A stretch of 64,000 nucleotides of DNA from Syntrophaceae bacterium UBA2280 (GTDB lineage: Bacteria; Desulfobacterota; Syntrophia; Syntrophales; Smithellaceae): positions 1 to 64,000 of the forward strand of contig DDWS01000056.1 of assembly GCA_002347685.1 (NCBI GenBank), in the 5' to 3' direction. A program made the position numbers and the translations under genes. Positions 45,101-52,522 of this stretch are shown in pieces. Numbering within the stretch: position 1 is the first letter of the stretch; each line of letters opens with the position of its first letter. The notes beneath the pieces are model-generated. The model was not told the origin of the DNA. It was given only the letters and a program-made list of their open reading frames with translations, and did not search any database.

Positions 45101-45256
45101 TTAGGCTACTAGGCTGTAGGCTATTAGGCTGTTAGAAAAAGCGAGACTTTTGCATCATGGGCAAAGAGCATGTTGGGGTAGACTGCAAAGATCGAACAAA
45201 CATCGCCGAAGGCCAACAAACCAGACCTACAGCCTAACAGCCTACAGCCTAATAGT
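45101..45256. repeat. Inverted repeat built of TAGGCTG units
   Basis: The left arm (45101-45135) repeats TAGGCT / TAGGCTG four times, and the right arm (45227-45256) holds the complementary CAGCCTA units, so the 156-base stretch can form a long imperfect hairpin. It lies within the 344-base gene-free gap 44980-45323, together with the DUF134 promoter. It may be a small mobile repeat or structural element. Confidence 0.55.
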
Positions 45257-45272
45257 CTGATTATTTAAGCCC

Positions 45273-45301
45273 TTGACATATTATGGGCATATGCCTATAA
45301 T
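45273..45301 (+). promoter_or_regulatory. Consensus sigma-70 promoter covered by a palindromic operator
   Basis: TTGACA (45273-45278) and TATAAT (45296-45301) are both perfect and 17 bases apart. A near-perfect 24-base palindrome (TATTATGGGCATATGCC then TATAATA, with one mismatched pair) fills the spacer and -10 box (45279-45302). A regulator bound there would block RNA polymerase; the DUF134 protein encoded 22 bases downstream is the natural candidate. Confidence 0.8.
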
Positions 45302-45323
45302 AAGCAGTGAAGGAGAAAAACAA

Positions 45324-45671
45324 ATGCCCCGTCCCAAATGCTGCCGTCAGGTACGAGGTGTGCCGGATGCAAAATATTTCAAACCCAGGGGAATCCCTGC
45401 CGTGGAACTCGAAGAAGTGGTGCTGCACCTCGATGAATTTGAAGCCATTCGGCTGGCTGATTTTGAACAGCTTTACCAGGAAGATGCAGCAGCCCGGATG
45501 AATATTTCCCGCCAGACATTCGGAAGAATTATCGAGGCGGCTCACAAAAAAATCGCCGACGTCCTGATTTCCGGCAAAGCGCTGAAAATCGAAGGAGGCG
45601 ACGTTACTTTAAACGAAACCGGGCCCTGCCGACGCACAAAAGTTCGACGATCCCAAAACAACAATCCATAA
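45324..45671 (+). CDS. DUF134 family helix-turn-helix regulator
   Basis: A 115-aa DNA-binding protein. The family N-terminus MPRPKCCRQV has a CC pair, the middle reads LHLDEFEAIRLADFEQLYQE and the helix-turn-helix is AAARMNISRQTFGRIIEAAH, similar to sigma region 4. Members sit next to NifX-like and Mrp genes in anaerobes. GAAGGAG lies before the ATG at 45324; an in-frame start at 45273 would lie within the promoter. Autoregulation through the promoter palindrome is inferred. A metal- or redox-sensing role for the cysteines is possible. Confidence 0.88.
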   Translation: MPRPKCCRQVRGVPDAKYFKPRGIPAVELEEVVLHLDEFEAIRLADFEQLYQEDAAARMNISRQTFGRIIEAAHKKIADVLISGKALKIEGGDVTLNETGPCRRTKVRRSQNNNP

Positions 45672-45687
45672 CTAAAGGAGAAATATT

Positions 45688-46050
45688 ATGAAAATCGCAT
45701 TACCCTCCCGCCAGAACCAGATTGACGAACACTTCGGACATTGTGAACATTTCACCGTCTTCACGATCGATGAGCAAAAGAGAATCCTCGAAGAGGAAAA
45801 GGTCGCCTCGCCTTCGGGTTGCGGCTGCAAATCCAATATCGCACAGACGTTGGCTGAAAAAGGTGTTAAAATAATGCTGGCCGGCAACATGGGCCAGGGC
45901 GCGGTTCAGATACTCAACAGACATGGCATTGACGTACTGCGCGGCTGCTCGGGTGATGTCAAGGCTGTTGCGGAAAGCTGGCTTTCCGGAAATTTGAAGG
46001 ATTCAGGCCTTGCCTGCGCGCAGCACGAGCATGGCTGCCACGAACACTAA
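45688..46050 (+). CDS. NifX-like protein 1 (dinitrogenase FeMo cofactor family)
   Basis: A 120-aa protein of the NifX/NifB C-terminal/VnfX family, which binds metal-sulfur clusters or precursors. MKIALPS and DEHFGHCEHFTVF at the start and MLAGNMGQGAVQIL in the middle are hallmarks. It has a glycine-cysteine segment (SGCGCKS) and a His/Cys-rich tail (CAQHEHGCHEH) that could bind extra metal. It lies 16 bases after the DUF134 gene and 22 before the sigma-54 activator, so these three share the palindrome-covered promoter. Confidence 0.88.
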   Translation: MKIALPSRQNQIDEHFGHCEHFTVFTIDEQKRILEEEKVASPSGCGCKSNIAQTLAEKGVKIMLAGNMGQGAVQILNRHGIDVLRGCSGDVKAVAESWLSGNLKDSGLACAQHEHGCHEH

Positions 46051-46072
46051 TTTCGTACGTTAGGGATCTGAT

Positions 46073-47425
46073 ATGAAAGCCGGACAAACCCGCAGCCTTT
46101 CGTCTTTCGACCGGGGAGGCGAATATAATATCATTCTCGATTCCATCGCCGACGGCGTTTTCACGGTGGATCGGGACTGGCGGATCACGTCCTTCAACCG
46201 CGCTGCGGAAAAGATCACTGGCGTTTCGCGCGATCAAGCCGTTGGCCAGTTATGCAAGGACGTCCTGAAGGCGGATATCTGTGAAAAAAACTGCTGCCTG
46301 CGCGCCACCATGAAAACCGGTGCGCCCATTGTTAATAAAAAGGTCTGTATCATCGACGCGCAGGGCCGCCGTCTTCCCATCAGCATTTCGACGGCGCTTT
46401 TGCGCGACCGGAAAGGAGCGCTTCTCGGCGCTGTGGAGACATTCCGCGATATCAGTGTTGAGGAAGATTTGCGTAAAACCATAAACGCGAAGTATTCTTT
46501 TGCGGATATCATTTCCAAAAACCACCGGATGCTTCGTCTTTTCGACATCCTGCCCGACATCGCCGAAAGCGCCAGCACCGTTCTCATTGAAGGCGAAAGC
46601 GGAACGGGCAAGGAACTTATCGCGCGTGCGATTCATCATTTAAGCCCCAGAAAACGCCAGCCGTTCGTCGCGGTCAATTGCGGCGCGCTGCCGGACACGC
46701 TGCTGGAGTCTGAACTCTTCGGCTATAAGGCGGGCGCTTTCACCGATGCGAAAAAGGACAAGCCGGGCCGGTTTCTTCTGGCCGAAAACGGCACCCTGTT
46801 TTTTGACGAAATCGGCGACATCACACCCGCCATGCAGGTCAAACTGCTGCGCGTTGTTCAGGAAAAATCTTACGAGCCGCTCGGCGCCGCACAAAGCGTC
46901 GAACACAACGTGCGCCTGATCGCGGCCACCAATAAAAATCTCGAAGACCTTGTCCGTCAGGGCCGTTTCCGCGAAGATCTTTACTACCGCATCAATGTTT
47001 TCAAGATCACCCTCCCGCCCTTAAGAGACCGTCTGGAAGACATCCCCCTGCTTGCGGAACACTTCATCGCCCGTTTCAACACCCTGCAACAGAAGGAGAT
47101 CACGGGAATCAGCAGCGAGGCGATGGCGGCATTGATCACGTATACCTACCCCGGGAACATCCGCGAACTGGCCAATATGATTGAGCGGGCCTTCATTTTA
47201 TGCAAAAATGGCCTCATTGAAAAAAAGCACCTTCCGGAATCGTTGTTTACGCAGGGTGCTCCGGGAGTCGATCCCGCATCACTCAAAGGCGCGACCTCGT
47301 CTTATCTGCTTACTGCCCTCAGGCAAAATAACTGGAATCGCCTGAAAACCGCGAGGCAACTGGGTATGCACAAAAGCACCCTTTACCGGAAGATCAAATC
47401 CCTGGGGATTTCCCTTCCCAAATGA
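46073..47425 (+). CDS. Sigma-54 dependent activator of the ORP-type cluster (PAS-AAA-Fis)
   Basis: Enhancer-binding protein of 450 aa. A PAS domain (about 15-130) contains C61, C70, C74 and C75 (CKDVLKADICEKNCC), a likely iron-sulfur or metal sensor. The AAA+ domain has Walker A GESGTGKE (about 173-180) and a sigma-54 loop that reads GAFTDA (about 221-226) instead of GAFTGA. The C-terminus is a Fis-type helix-turn-helix (NRLKTARQLGMHKSTLYRKI). It is followed at once by two palindromes and a -24/-12 promoter, so the gene cluster starting at 47629 is its target. It corresponds in type and place to the activator of the orp genes in Desulfovibrio. Confidence 0.9.
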   Translation: MKAGQTRSLSSFDRGGEYNIILDSIADGVFTVDRDWRITSFNRAAEKITGVSRDQAVGQLCKDVLKADICEKNCCLRATMKTGAPIVNKKVCIIDAQGRRLPISISTALLRDRKGALLGAVETFRDISVEEDLRKTINAKYSFADIISKNHRMLRLFDILPDIAESASTVLIEGESGTGKELIARAIHHLSPRKRQPFVAVNCGALPDTLLESELFGYKAGAFTDAKKDKPGRFLLAENGTLFFDEIGDITPAMQVKLLRVVQEKSYEPLGAAQSVEHNVRLIAATNKNLEDLVRQGRFREDLYYRINVFKITLPPLRDRLEDIPLLAEHFIARFNTLQQKEITGISSEAMAALITYTYPGNIRELANMIERAFILCKNGLIEKKHLPESLFTQGAPGVDPASLKGATSSYLLTALRQNNWNRLKTARQLGMHKSTLYRKIKSLGISLPK

Positions 47426-47437
47426 CCCGCCTTACTA

Positions 47438-47485
47438 GTCGCACATATGCAACCTTAATGCGACCATAAGTCGCATTTATGCGAC
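47438..47485. promoter_or_regulatory. Paired palindromic upstream activator sites
   Basis: GTCGCA-CATA-TGCAAC (47438-47453) and a perfect GTCGCA-TTTA-TGCGAC (47470-47485) have their centres 32 bases apart, about three DNA turns, with an extra half-site TGCGAC at 47459-47464. They lie 75 to 120 bases before the -24/-12 promoter, the usual place for sigma-54 activator binding. Confidence 0.8.
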
Positions 47486-47558
47486 TTTACAGGCAGACAC
47501 ATCCCCGCCCGCTTCCTTATCTACATAATATATTTATTGTATTTTTAATCATTCAAAC

Positions 47559-47573
47559 TGGCACTCTTCTTGA
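47559..47573 (+). promoter_or_regulatory. Sigma-54 (-24/-12) promoter of the NifX/Mrp cluster
   Basis: TGGCACTCTTCTTGA: a perfect -24 TGGCAC, correct spacing, and TTGA at -12 (consensus TTGC). It lies 56 bases before the start codon of the second NifX-like gene. Confidence 0.78.
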
Positions 47574-47628
47574 ATTACTGATCTTCGATGGCCGGACACA
47601 CCGCTCACAGAATCGGAAATGAGGAGTT

Positions 47629-48027
47629 ATGAAGATTGCCCTGTCTGTATGGAAAGATTGCATCTCTACAGTTTTTGATGCGGCGGATCAGCTTCTGGTG
47701 GTGGACAAAGACATCGAAGGCACGTTCAAACGCACGAGTGTCCGGATCAATTCCGCCGATGGATCTGCAAGGGCCCTGCAACTCAAAGAAATGGGAATCG
47801 GCGTGTTGATCTGCGGCGCGATTTCTCGTCCGCAGGAAGCCGCCATCTCCGCGTCCGGAATTACGGTTTATCCGTTCGTGCGCGGTCCGATCCAGGAAAT
47901 CCTGGATGCCTATCTGGACGGCCGGCTGCATCTGGAGACGTTCGCGTTGCCCGGCTGTTATGGACAAGGCAGGGACGCGGGCCGTGGCAGGAGGCGCGCC
48001 GGGACCTGCCGCCGGGGATCATCATGA
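47629..48027 (+). CDS. NifX-like protein 2
   Basis: First gene after the sigma-54 promoter, 132 aa. The N-terminus MKIALSVWKDCISTVFDAAD and GIGVLICGAISRPQEAA fit the dinitrogenase cofactor-binding family, a branch distinct from the other three copies (no FGHC or FGRA motif). The tail PGCYGQGRDAGRGRRRAG is arginine-glycine rich, as in many such proteins of sulfate reducers, and has a cysteine. Binding of a metal-sulfur cluster is inferred. Confidence 0.82.
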   Translation: MKIALSVWKDCISTVFDAADQLLVVDKDIEGTFKRTSVRINSADGSARALQLKEMGIGVLICGAISRPQEAAISASGITVYPFVRGPIQEILDAYLDGRLHLETFALPGCYGQGRDAGRGRRRAGTCRRGSS

Positions 48028-48078
48028 CGTCCATTGACTGCCGCTGACATTTCATACAACGTAAAGGAGAATTAGAAA

Positions 48079-48627
48079 TTGAGTCAATCCATTCCGAAAG
48101 AGCTATTCTTCACCAAAGGGGTCGGCACGCATCGCGAGCAGCTGCATTCTTTTGAACTGGCACTGCGCGACGCGGGCATTGAAAAATGCAATCTGGTGCA
48201 GGTATCCAGTATTATGCCGCCTTGCTGCCGGATTATCTCGCGGGCGGAAGGCTTAAGAAAGCTCAAACCGGGCGCGATCACTTTTTGTGTCATGAGCCGC
48301 TGCTGCAGCGACGAACCTCGCCGACTCATCTCCGCGTCAGTCGGCTGCGCCATTCCCATGGATAAAAAAACTTACGGCTACATCAGCGAACATCATGCCT
48401 TCGGCTACACCGAACGGCAGACAGGCGACTACGCGGAGGATCTTGCGGCAGCCATGCTGGCCTCGACGCTGGGCATTGATTTCAACGTTGATGAGAGTTG
48501 GGACGAAAAGAAGGAATTGTTTAAGATCAGCGGAAAAATTGTCGGCACACGCAACACGACGCAGTCATCCGTGCTGAAATCCAGCGATTACACAACAGTT
48601 CTCGCGGCGGCGGTCTTTGTATTTTAA
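48079..48627 (+). CDS. Pyruvoyl-dependent arginine decarboxylase-like protein
   Basis: A 182-aa member of the PvlArgDC family. The self-cleavage site VSSIMPP is present with S43-S44, where the second serine becomes the pyruvoyl group. The sequence then has CC (49-50) and SRCCSDEP, cysteines not found in the well-studied methanogen enzyme, so the active site region may bind metal. Start is TTG at 48079 with AAGGAG 9 bases upstream. Its presence in a metal-cofactor cluster is unexpected; agmatine synthesis is the family role, but another substrate is possible. Confidence 0.85.
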   Translation: MSQSIPKELFFTKGVGTHREQLHSFELALRDAGIEKCNLVQVSSIMPPCCRIISRAEGLRKLKPGAITFCVMSRCCSDEPRRLISASVGCAIPMDKKTYGYISEHHAFGYTERQTGDYAEDLAAAMLASTLGIDFNVDESWDEKKELFKISGKIVGTRNTTQSSVLKSSDYTTVLAAAVFVF

Positions 48628-48660
48628 ATGCAACGAAATGCCATAAAGGAGGAAAACATC

Positions 48661-48849
48661 ATGAATGCCAACAACAGCAAAGGGAAAGGGATGGGCGGCG
48701 GTCGTGGACGCATGGGAGGCCCGCAGGCAGCCGGTGCTGCCGGGACTTGTCTTTGTCCGAATTGCGGTCATCGCCAACCGCATGAAAGGGGCGTTCCCTG
48801 TACACAGGTTTCTTGCCCGAAATGCAAGACGACGATGATCCGGGCATAG
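48661..48849 (+). CDS. Small zinc-ribbon protein
   Basis: A 62-aa protein: a glycine-arginine-rich N-terminus (GKGMGGGRGRMGG) and a zinc ribbon with CPNC (32-35) and CPKC (52-55), plus C30 and C47. AAAGGAGG lies 8 bases before the ATG at 48661. Small proteins of this type accompany DUF5320 and NifX genes in anaerobes. It could bind zinc or an iron-sulfur centre. Confidence 0.75.
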   Translation: MNANNSKGKGMGGGRGRMGGPQAAGAAGTCLCPNCGHRQPHERGVPCTQVSCPKCKTTMIRA

Positions 48850-48878
48850 AAACATTATAAAGAAAGGAGGAACACGTT

Positions 48879-49220
48879 ATGCCTAGAGGAGATTCAACAG
48901 GACCTATGGGAATGGGTGCTATGACAGGCCGGGGTGCCGGATTCTGCACAGGTTACAATATGCCGGGCTATTTAAATAACGCCGGAGGTCGCAACCCCGG
49001 CATGGGGTTCGGACGGGGTGTCGGGTTTGGGGGGCGCGGCGGACGCGGCGGCGGTTTCGGCTTTCGCAACCGTTTTTTCTCCGCAAGCGTGCCTTTGACA
49101 AATATGGATCCGGAAGTGGAAAAACAGTCTCTGAACAGCAAGGCGGATTATCTGCAGTCCGAAATGGAGGCGATTAAAAAACGCCTCGACGAACTGACCG
49201 CAAAGGAACAGGGTAAATAG
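48879..49220 (+). CDS. DUF5320 family protein
   Basis: A 113-aa protein with the family pattern: MPRGDSTGPMGMGAMTGRGAG at the start (shown as MPRGDSTGPMGMGAMTGRG), a long glycine-rich low-complexity middle, and a C-terminal coiled coil (SLNSKADYLQSEMEAIKKRL). Function unknown; it is a regular neighbour of NifX-like and Mrp genes. AAAGGAGG precedes the ATG. Confidence 0.82.
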   Translation: MPRGDSTGPMGMGAMTGRGAGFCTGYNMPGYLNNAGGRNPGMGFGRGVGFGGRGGRGGGFGFRNRFFSASVPLTNMDPEVEKQSLNSKADYLQSEMEAIKKRLDELTAKEQGK

Positions 49221-49273
49221 CATCCGATCACAGGAAAATCATACATAGGTGTGGATTGAGTTCACACCCGGAC

Positions 49274-49309
49274 GGCGGCGGCGCTCATGAGCCGCTTAGC
49301 GCCGCCGCC
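49274..49309 (+). other. GC-rich hairpin inside the cluster
   Basis: GGCGGCGGCGCT (49274-49285) pairs exactly with AGCGCCGCCGCC (49298-49309). There is no T-run after it, so it is more likely an mRNA-stability or attenuation structure than a full terminator. It sits in the largest gap (111 bases) of the operon. Confidence 0.5.
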
Positions 49310-49331
49310 GCCAATTAAAAGAAAGGATTTT

Positions 49332-49694
49332 ATGAAAATAGCATTGACCACATCCGGCAAAGACTTAAACGCCCCGCTGGACAGCCGTTTCGGCCGGGCG
49401 CCGCAATTCCTGATCTACGACCTGGAGGCCGGAACCTTCGAGGTGGTGGACAACGATCAAAATTTAAACGCATCGCAGGGAGCGGGCATTCAGTCCGCGC
49501 AAAACATCGCGCGCCTCGGCGCCAAAGCTCTGGTCACGGGACATTGCGGCCCCAAGGCGTTTCGCGTCCTTCAGGCGGCCGGCATTAAAATCTACAACAC
49601 ATCCGCCGCGACCGTGGCCGAAGCCATCGATCAATACCGGACCGGCAAGCTCACAGAGGCGGCAGCCGCCGACGTCGAAGGACACTGGACATGA
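49332..49694 (+). CDS. NifX-like protein 3
   Basis: A 120-aa member of the dinitrogenase cofactor family: LTTSGKDLNAPLDSRFGRAP at the start and KALVTGHCGPKAFRVLQAAG in the middle, the GHCGPKAF variant typical of the orange protein branch of sulfate reducers. It has a single cysteine, in that motif. AAAGGA lies before the ATG at 49332; the upstream frame to 49287 has no signal. Overlaps trmO by 4 bases. Confidence 0.87.
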   Translation: MKIALTTSGKDLNAPLDSRFGRAPQFLIYDLEAGTFEVVDNDQNLNASQGAGIQSAQNIARLGAKALVTGHCGPKAFRVLQAAGIKIYNTSAATVAEAIDQYRTGKLTEAAAADVEGHWT

Positions 49695-50182
49695 CCGAAA
49701 CGGCCATCCGTTATCGGCCTATCGGCATCATCCACAGCGAACATAAGCTGGAGGAAAAAACACCGATCCAATCCGTGTATGCGAAAGGCTGCAAGGGGCA
49801 CGTTGATGTTTTCCCTGAATTCGCCGACGGCCTGCGTGACCTGGAAGGCTTTTCACACATTTATCTGATCTATCATTTTCACCGCGCTTTGCGGGTTGCT
49901 TTGTGCGTCAAACCCTTCCTTCAGGATGTGGAACGAGGCATCTTTTCTACCCGAGCACCGTGCCGTCCCAATGGTATCGGCCTGAGTATTGTCGAGTTGC
50001 TGAACCGGGAAGGAAACATCCTGCATCTGGATGGCTTGGATATTCTGGATGGCACACCGCTTCTGGACATTAAGCCCTACACGGCCAAATTCGACCTGCA
50101 CGATGTAACGAGCAGCGGTTGGCAGGACGAAGTGGATGAATCAACGGCCAACAGGAAAGGAAAAAGAGGGTACCGATCATGA
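49691..50182 (+). CDS. trmO: tRNA (N6-threonylcarbamoyladenosine37-N6)-methyltransferase TrmO-like
   Basis: TsaA/TrmO family protein, 163 aa, a SAM-dependent beta-barrel methyltransferase. Conserved segments are RPIGIIHSEH, LEGFSHIYLIYHFH, GIFSTRAPCRPNGIGLS and LDGLDILDGTPLLDIKPY. It overlaps NifX3 and the DUF89 gene by 4 bases each, so it belongs firmly to the operon. In anaerobes this family often lies beside metal-cofactor genes, so it may act on something other than tRNA. Confidence 0.87.
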   Translation: MTETAIRYRPIGIIHSEHKLEEKTPIQSVYAKGCKGHVDVFPEFADGLRDLEGFSHIYLIYHFHRALRVALCVKPFLQDVERGIFSTRAPCRPNGIGLSIVELLNREGNILHLDGLDILDGTPLLDIKPYTAKFDLHDVTSSGWQDEVDESTANRKGKRGYRS

Positions 50183-51066
50183 ACATGTGCCTGGATTGCA
50201 TCCCCTGTTTTGTCCGGCAGGCAGCAGACGCAGTCAGAATGTCGGTTTCCTCGGAAGAGGAACAAAGTCGCCTGATGCATTCTGTACTGGCATGGCTGGG
50301 CGGGATGGATTTGGATCAGACGCCGCCTGCCGCATCCCAGATGATTCACCGGCGCCTGCGAGCACTTCTGCCTGAAGGCGATCCTTACCGTGCGGCCAAA
50401 GACCGCCACAATTCGCTTGCCGCCTCGCTGATGCCATCCATCAGGCGACGTATTGCCGCCTCGTTCGATCCGCTGGTCATGGCGGTACGCTACGCCATCA
50501 CGGGCAACATCATTGATCTGGGCGCTAAAAACAGCGTAGGCATAGGTGAGATTTACGCGGAGCTGCAAAGCACACCGATGCAGCCCGTTTTCGGAGACCT
50601 GGAAGATTTAAAAAAAGCGTCTCTGAAGGCCAGGAATATTTTATACCTGGCCGATAATGCCGGTGAAATATTTTTCGACCGGCTGCTCATTGAACAACTC
50701 GCGGGCGCAAGGGTTACACTGGCGGTGCGCGGCAAGCCGGTCATCAATGATGCGACGCGATTCGATGCCCACGCCGCCGGGTTTGAAGATATCGCGGAGA
50801 TTATCGACAACGGATCAGACGCGCCGGGAACGATTCTAGACGATTGCAGCGAGGACTTCCGCCGCCGTTTTGATGAAGCCGAACTCATTATCGCTAAAGG
50901 TCAGGGCAATTACGAAAGTCTCTCCAGCGCCACGCGGGATATTTTTTTCCTGTTTCGAACCAAATGCCCGGTCATCAGCCGGCATTCGGGCTTCTCCGTG
51001 GGCACCTTTGTGGCGTCCAACCTCTCATCGGGACAATCCCTTGCACAACCGGGAGAAGTTCAATGA
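50179..51066 (+). CDS. DUF89/ARMT1-like damage-control phosphatase
   Basis: A 295-aa protein of the DUF89 family (metal-dependent phosphatases that clear damaged metabolites). The N-terminus has three cysteines, CLDCIPC (C4, C7, C10), as in the archaeal AF1104 subgroup; the catalytic region has LADNAGEIFFDRLL and LIIAKGQGNYESL. Substrate unknown. It overlaps the next gene by 4 bases. Confidence 0.85.
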   Translation: MNMCLDCIPCFVRQAADAVRMSVSSEEEQSRLMHSVLAWLGGMDLDQTPPAASQMIHRRLRALLPEGDPYRAAKDRHNSLAASLMPSIRRRIAASFDPLVMAVRYAITGNIIDLGAKNSVGIGEIYAELQSTPMQPVFGDLEDLKKASLKARNILYLADNAGEIFFDRLLIEQLAGARVTLAVRGKPVINDATRFDAHAAGFEDIAEIIDNGSDAPGTILDDCSEDFRRRFDEAELIIAKGQGNYESLSSATRDIFFLFRTKCPVISRHSGFSVGTFVASNLSSGQSLAQPGEVQ

Positions 51067-51674
51067 ACACGGGCATCATCGCGACGGAGCTAAAACAGCA
51101 CGCGCCCTTCACAACCTTCGGTACCTTGACGGGCATTGTCATTATGGCGTTGTTCGTCCAACTTTCCATCTCCAGGGAAATTTCTTCTTTCCTTTTCTGG
51201 ACCCTGCATCCCGCACATGTTCTTTTAAGCGCCTTCGTGACAGCGTCCATGTACCGGCTGCACGCGAAAGGCGGAATTTCAGGAACAATCCTGACTGGTT
51301 ATTTTGGCGCCATCGGCATCGCCACGCTCAGCGATTCACTCATCCCTTACGTCGGCGAATGGCTGCTTGACCTGCCTCACCGAGGCCTTCACCTGGGTTT
51401 TATCGAAAAATGGTGGCTGGTCAATCCACTGGCACTGGCCGGTATCTCGCTGGCTTTCTTATGGCCGTCTACCAAATTCCCTCACGCGGGACACGTTTTT
51501 TTAAGCACATGGGCATCGCTGTTTCACGTCCTGATGGCACTGGGATCATCACCCGACGTCGTTACCACCGTGCTTGTCGCCGTTTTCCTGTTTTTGGCGG
51601 TGTGGGTCCCCTGCTGCACCAGTGATATTATTTTCCCGCTTTTGTGGATGAAAAAGGAGAAGTCATTTCCATGA
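51063..51674 (+). CDS. Membrane protein of the ORP-type cluster
   Basis: A 203-aa protein with about six helices. No family that I recognise with certainty; HPAHVLLSAFVTASMYRLH, CCTSDIIFPLLW and three conserved-looking histidines in or near helices may bind metal. The ATG at 51063 overlaps the DUF89 stop (ATGA). A transport or sensing role for a metal or small ligand is a guess from its place in the cluster. Confidence 0.7.
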   Translation: MNTGIIATELKQHAPFTTFGTLTGIVIMALFVQLSISREISSFLFWTLHPAHVLLSAFVTASMYRLHAKGGISGTILTGYFGAIGIATLSDSLIPYVGEWLLDLPHRGLHLGFIEKWWLVNPLALAGISLAFLWPSTKFPHAGHVFLSTWASLFHVLMALGSSPDVVTTVLVAVFLFLAVWVPCCTSDIIFPLLWMKKEKSFP

Positions 51675-52519
51675 AAATTTCTATTGCGTCGGGCAAGGGA
51701 GGAACCGGCAAAACAACGGTGAGCGTCAACCTGGCGAGGGTGTTGAGTGAAAACCTGATTCTGGCGGATTGCGATGTGGAAGAACCCAACGCGCACCTGT
51801 TTCTGAAAACGACCGCCCTTACGCAAAAAATCGTAAACCTTCCGATTCCGCAGGTGGACGAAGCGCTATGCGACGGCTGCGGCGAATGCGCGAAAATCTG
51901 TCAGTTTTCCGCCATTGTCACCTTCGGCACCTCACCGCTCATTTTTCCGGAAATGTGCCACGGGTGCGGTGGATGCACGCTGGCCTGCCCGACAAAGGCC
52001 ATCCGGGAGGTCGACCACCGTATCGGCGTCATCGAAATATCAAAACTAGACAATATCACGCTCCTAACCGGCAGACTCGACGTGGGCGTGGCTATGGCAC
52101 CTCCCCTGATTCGCGCGGTAAAAAACGAACTGACGGCAAACGCCACCGCTATATTAGATGCGCCCCCCGGCACCTCCTGCCCGGTTATCGCTGCCATCCG
52201 GGAGACGGATATGGTTTTACTGGTCACGGAACCTACCCCTTTCGGCCTGCATGACCTCGCATTGGCCGTCGATATGGTCCGGGAACTTAGGCTCCCCTTC
52301 GGGGTCATCGTCAATCGCATGGGCAGCGGGGATGATCGCGTACACGCATACTGCGCAAAGGAAGCCATTCCCCTTTTGCTGGAAATACCGGACGACCGGA
52401 GAATCGCCGAGGCTTATTCCCGGGGTATTCTGATGGTGGATGCGCTGCCGGAATACCGTAAATTTTTTGAGAATCTGATCGGGGAAATAAACAAACTCGG
52501 GAAAAAAGGAAGGATCTGA
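51671..52519 (+). CDS. MinD-superfamily ATPase with inserted ferredoxin domain (copy A)
   Basis: P-loop ATPase of 282 aa. The deviant Walker A is KGGTGKT (9-15). Between it and the second half, two 4Fe-4S motifs are inserted: CDGCGECAKICQF and CHGCGGCTLACPT (about 61-110). LDAPPGTSCPV is the Walker B region. It pairs with copy B (54750) and resembles the two ATPases of the Desulfovibrio orp operon that bind the orange protein. Starts inside the previous gene by 4 bases. Confidence 0.9.
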   Translation: MKISIASGKGGTGKTTVSVNLARVLSENLILADCDVEEPNAHLFLKTTALTQKIVNLPIPQVDEALCDGCGECAKICQFSAIVTFGTSPLIFPEMCHGCGGCTLACPTKAIREVDHRIGVIEISKLDNITLLTGRLDVGVAMAPPLIRAVKNELTANATAILDAPPGTSCPVIAAIRETDMVLLVTEPTPFGLHDLALAVDMVRELRLPFGVIVNRMGSGDDRVHAYCAKEAIPLLLEIPDDRRIAEAYSRGILMVDALPEYRKFFENLIGEINKLGKKGRI

Positions 52520-52522
52520 AAA

